From contig VJWM01000007.1 in assembly GCA_010909165.1 (NCBI GenBank), forward strand, positions 558,001-622,000: a DNA stretch of 64,000 nt, read 5' to 3'. This DNA comes from Anthoceros angustus. Its lineage: Eukaryota > Streptophyta > Anthocerotopsida > Anthocerotales > Anthocerotaceae. The notes beneath the pieces were generated by a model that saw nothing but the letters and a program-made list of their open reading frames with translations, had not been told where the DNA came from and ran no database searches. Of this stretch, positions 61,048 to 64,000 are shown piece by piece. The stretch's first letter is position 1. Every line of letters begins with the position of its first letter. Both the position numbers and the translations under genes were made by a program.

Positions 61048-61952
61048 ATGCAATCTGTGCAAACAGTGGCACCAAGCCCCGAGGAGGTTGCTGTTGAAGA
61101 GGCCACGGGCATCAAGTTCCTGAAGCAGCTCACCACTCCAGGGTCCGCCAAGCAGCTGACGTTTGTGGGTGCTGGTACGCACCGTTCGGCTGCCAGCAAG
61201 AGAACCTAGCATTTCCAACGCAGAGTCTTTTCACATCCGGTGTCATCTGTGTAGGCGTGCGGGAGAAGGCCATCGCGTTTATCAAGGTCAAGGTTTACGC
61301 AGTGGGCTTCTACGTGGACCGTGACGTGTCTGCGCACCTAGGTGCATGGAAAGGAAAACCAGGTGTGGAGGTTGCTAAAGACGAAGGCTTCTACCGGGCC
61401 TTCGTGGAAGGTGAGATTTGGTCTTGCATTTAAGTTTTTTATCAATCCCATCTCTGAGCTCTTGACCGACTTGTTTCGAACTGGTGCATGAATCAGCGCC
61501 GGTGACGAAAGCAATTGCGATTACGCTGGCAAGGGATGTGGACGGCGCACAGTTCTGGGGAGCTTTGGATGAAGCGCTTGCTCCAAGGCTGAAAGTGGCT
61601 GATGGAGGAAGGGAGGGAGAAGAGGCTCTGGCTAACTTTGCAAAAGTTTTCCAGGGACGTCCATTCAAGCTAGGCACCACCGTCCTGCTCAACTGGGTCC
61701 AACCGGGCACACTCGAGGTAAGTCCGTCAGCTTCATTGAAACGCTCAGGGGCAGAGGCCAGTGGGTCATGTTGTTCATGCGTTCCTGCAGATCTCCCTGT
61801 CGGACTCCACGATTCCTGCACCGGACGTGTCTGTTATCGAGTCTAGGTTACTGGCTGCTGCCTTATTCGACATTTACTTGGGGCCTGTGCCAATTGCTCC
61901 GAGCGCCAAAACAGCTGTGGGCATACAGGCAGAAGTCGTGCACTTGATATGA
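61048..61952 (+). CDS. CHI-fold protein, type III (fatty-acid-binding FAP-like)
   Basis: Chalcone-isomerase-fold protein of about 215 residues in four exons. MQSVQTVAPSPEEVAVEEAT starts exon 1 (61,048-61,174). Splicing at 61,252 gives GVREKAIAFIKVKVYAVGFY, then FYRAFVE, TKAIAITLARDVDGAQFWG, ALDEALAPRL, NFAKVFQGRPFKLGTTVLLN and DSTIPAPDVSVIESRLL with FDIYLGP. The conserved Arg (VREK) is present. The Thr that is catalytic in true chalcone isomerases (KFTAIG) reads as Tyr here (KVYAVG), and the Tyr/Asn pair region reads GAQFWGALDEA, the pattern of non-catalytic type III plant FAPs, which bind fatty acids in plastids. No long transit peptide is visible in this model, so an upstream exon may be missing. 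Flavanone synthesis is unlikely. Confidence 0.87.
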
Positions 61953-61999
61953 ATGCCGAGAAAATAAAACGGCCACTCTTTCCAATATTAAAATGACTG

Positions 62000-64000
62000 T
62001 CAAAAGGGGCTGATGGCTCGGGCCATTTGCAACAACAACTCTGGCACCATTCGCCTTCTTCCTCGTGGAAGTTGATCCACGTGCAAGATAGTGAGAATGT
62101 CGTCCAAGAGCTCATCTCTTCCACCACGCATTGGATCCTGCGCGCACACCAAATATGCGACCCAATCGATTAGGATCAGGGAAGACACAATCGCCGTTTG
62201 CAGTCCAAAGCTTTCATTCGGGGGCCAACCTGAAGGATCAAATCCGTGTGAGTCTTATCAGGATACAGTCGGAAAGTGACATCCGCGCCAACCGAACGCA
62301 GGCTCTCTGCAAAGCTAAAACTGTAGCACACACAGCAAACAAGCATGAGGGCAGGTTAGCCAAGAACTCTCTCGCTTACGAATCAAAGTATTCCTCGAAC
62401 GACAATATACCTGGCATCACACGGGATGGAATAATCTGCATCGCCATGAAAGAGAGCCATAGAAGGCAGATGCTTGGCAGCATCTTTGTACGAGGGGCTT
62501 TGCACCTCAAGATCAGGGGAAAACTTCGCCAAGTTGTCCTCACCCTCCACGATGCTGTAACATTCGAGAGAGCAGCAAGAATTCTCAGGTTATCAACGAC
62601 CTAAGTAAAATGACATGTGTACCCTGTCCACTAGGGATCCGAAGGCGATTTGGGTTAGAAATCAACTGAAAAGCTCCACAATAGGCAAGAGATCTGTAGC
62701 CAAGTCAGAGTTATCACCTGACAAACAGTGAACGATACAACCCCCGTAGATGAAAATGGTTAACCAGCTTACAGAGATTGTACCTACATTCCAGAAGTAT
62801 AATGAGCGAAGCCCCTGAAAACTTTCTTCATTCGACAACAGACTTCACAGGAATTTTCATCAATCTCACCCGCCAGAAATGCCTACGAATGCCTGAAATT
62901 GAGAAGACCTCCAAGTCAGCGAGGAGCCGTCAAGCTCTTCTTTGTTGGCTTGTTGAACTAGGGCATGAGCCGCAAGATGTGCACCAGCTGATTGACCAGC
63001 TAGATATAGTCTGATTTGAATGGCAGACATAATGTCAGCCAAATGCAACACAGACATGTAGCTCCTTAAAGAAAGTGACCCTGTGATATGGGTCTATGGC
63101 ATGCTCACCTCTTGGGATCACCTCCAAAGTGTGTCACATTGTTCACAACAAAAGATATGCCCTTGATGATATCCTCGGTCATGTCACTCATGCTTCCCTG
63201 GGGAAAGTTCCTAGCAGTCACGGCAATGGCAGTCTCAGGGAAATCAGAGCTGCAGCTTGCCAGACCCTCCGCAAGTTTGTTGTTAGCAAGAACCACCTGT
63301 AATCAATACAAGCTACAATGATGTCGTTCTCGACAAGCTGCTGAGCGAGTAGGGCTCCCCAGGCCTTGTACCTGCAAACTCATTGCGGGCGATAAACTCA
63401 AGGTCAACTATAAGTAGAAGGGCTTGCAGTGGGAGACTTCGAAGCTATAACATTTGCAACTGCAGATTAACAGTGAGCAAGTACATGAGTCAAGCAACAG
63501 AGGTTTGTTTGCCCAACCCAATAATCCAAGCACCTCCAGTGATGAACACCACCACCGTTTTGGGCTCCTTACAGCCTCCATCTGGTAAATACAGATCTAA
63601 CCTGCCCCAGAACGTTATCCATCAATACAGGCACGTTTGCAGCAACATTCACGCGAGCTCAGCTACTAGGTGGTCACCTGTTCCTCGGATTTTCACCATA
63701 GGTGACGCTTCGATGGACGTTCTTGGAGAAGAAATAGTAATAACCAACTGCAGCAGAAGGATGCAATCGGAGAAAAGGAAGTTAATGAACCGTCCCACAG
63801 CCAGTGTTGACAACTTGTCATTTTCAAACAGAAATAACCCTCCCATCCAGCTCATCCGCCGCAGAACACAGCGAGCTGTGCTCGAGAACAACCAGGCGTA
63901 GGAAAGGAAGTCTTACTTTGAAGAAATCCGGGCGATAAACACAAGGCGTACAAGCCAAGGGCCAAGAGTTTGGTAATCCATCGATAGCCCAACCTGAATA
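62000..64000 (-). CDS. Isoprenylcysteine methylesterase-like (ICME) alpha/beta hydrolase, 5' end outside window
   Basis: Membrane-associated hydrolase family that removes the methyl ester from prenylated C-terminal cysteines and thereby tunes ABA signalling in Arabidopsis. The window holds the C-terminal majority: a hydrophobic segment [19 protein letters not shown] (probable membrane helix) near 63,925-63,995, then [38 protein letters not shown] (oxyanion region), the exon [30 protein letters not shown], nucleophile motif [14 protein letters not shown] (Ser in GQSAG), [10 protein letters not shown], and the last exon [20 protein letters not shown] with [15 protein letters not shown], stop at 62,000. 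Introns are short. The start lies beyond base 64,000. Convergent with the CHI-fold gene, only 47 bp between stop codons. Confidence 0.88.

Overview
This is a window of a plant (streptophyte) nuclear genome. Its genes are spliced, with short GT-AG introns of roughly 50-130 nt. They include plant-type MON1, AAR3/DCN1-like, PCFS4/Pcf11-like, CHI-fold, ICME and CYP57/CWC27 proteins plus chloroplast and mitochondrial precursors. Compact introns and a BtuF-like substrate-binding-protein gene would fit a non-seed land plant or streptophyte alga, but the species cannot be named from the sequence.

Layout. 0-1.9 kb is repeat-derived and carries a LINE 3'-end fragment. 2.0-18.2 kb is a gene-dense block: MON1 (+), a broken PFD2 copy (-), SUV3-like helicase (+), intact PFD2 (-), CWC27/CYP57 cyclophilin (-), a plastid-type NTF2/SnoaL-like protein (-) and a DEAD-box helicase (+). 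18.2-23 kb has minisatellites and a PIF/Harbinger element with a transposase interrupted by two in-frame TAG codons and an intact Myb/SANT partner. 23.0-30.2 kb has a multi-exon BtuF-like fusion gene (-), a small three-exon gene (-), and a plastid-type tRNA-binding-domain gene (+) that lies in a recent 1.56 kb tandem duplication whose second copy is frameshifted.

30.2-45.3 kb is a transposon graveyard: a second Harbinger remnant, a CCHC zinc-knuckle fragment, a GC-rich degenerate retroelement-like tract, several tandem duplications, a MITE-like inverted-repeat element, a duplicated LINE reverse transcriptase segment and an in-frame 60-bp minisatellite. 45.4-57.5 kb returns to genes: NVL-type AAA ATPase (-) diverging from an AAR3-like DCN1 protein (+), then a Pcf11-like mRNA 3'-end factor (-). 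57.6-61 kb is repeats. 61-64 kb holds a type III CHI/FAP-like gene (+) and the 3' part of an isoprenylcysteine methylesterase-like gene (-).

The genes do not form one pathway. They are housekeeping functions: vacuolar Rab7 activation, mitochondrial RNA decay, tubulin/actin chaperoning, splicing, ribosome assembly, cullin neddylation, mRNA cleavage, fatty-acid binding and prenyl-protein demethylation. Several neighbours are head-to-head with short shared promoters (15,882/16,065; 27,004/27,159; 49,089/49,623). The most notable items are the BtuF-like fusion, the Harbinger transposase whose only visible lesions are two Trp-to-TAG changes at CHG sites, the tandem duplication with one decayed copy, and an indel-rich 37-44 kb tract that may be partly an assembly artefact.
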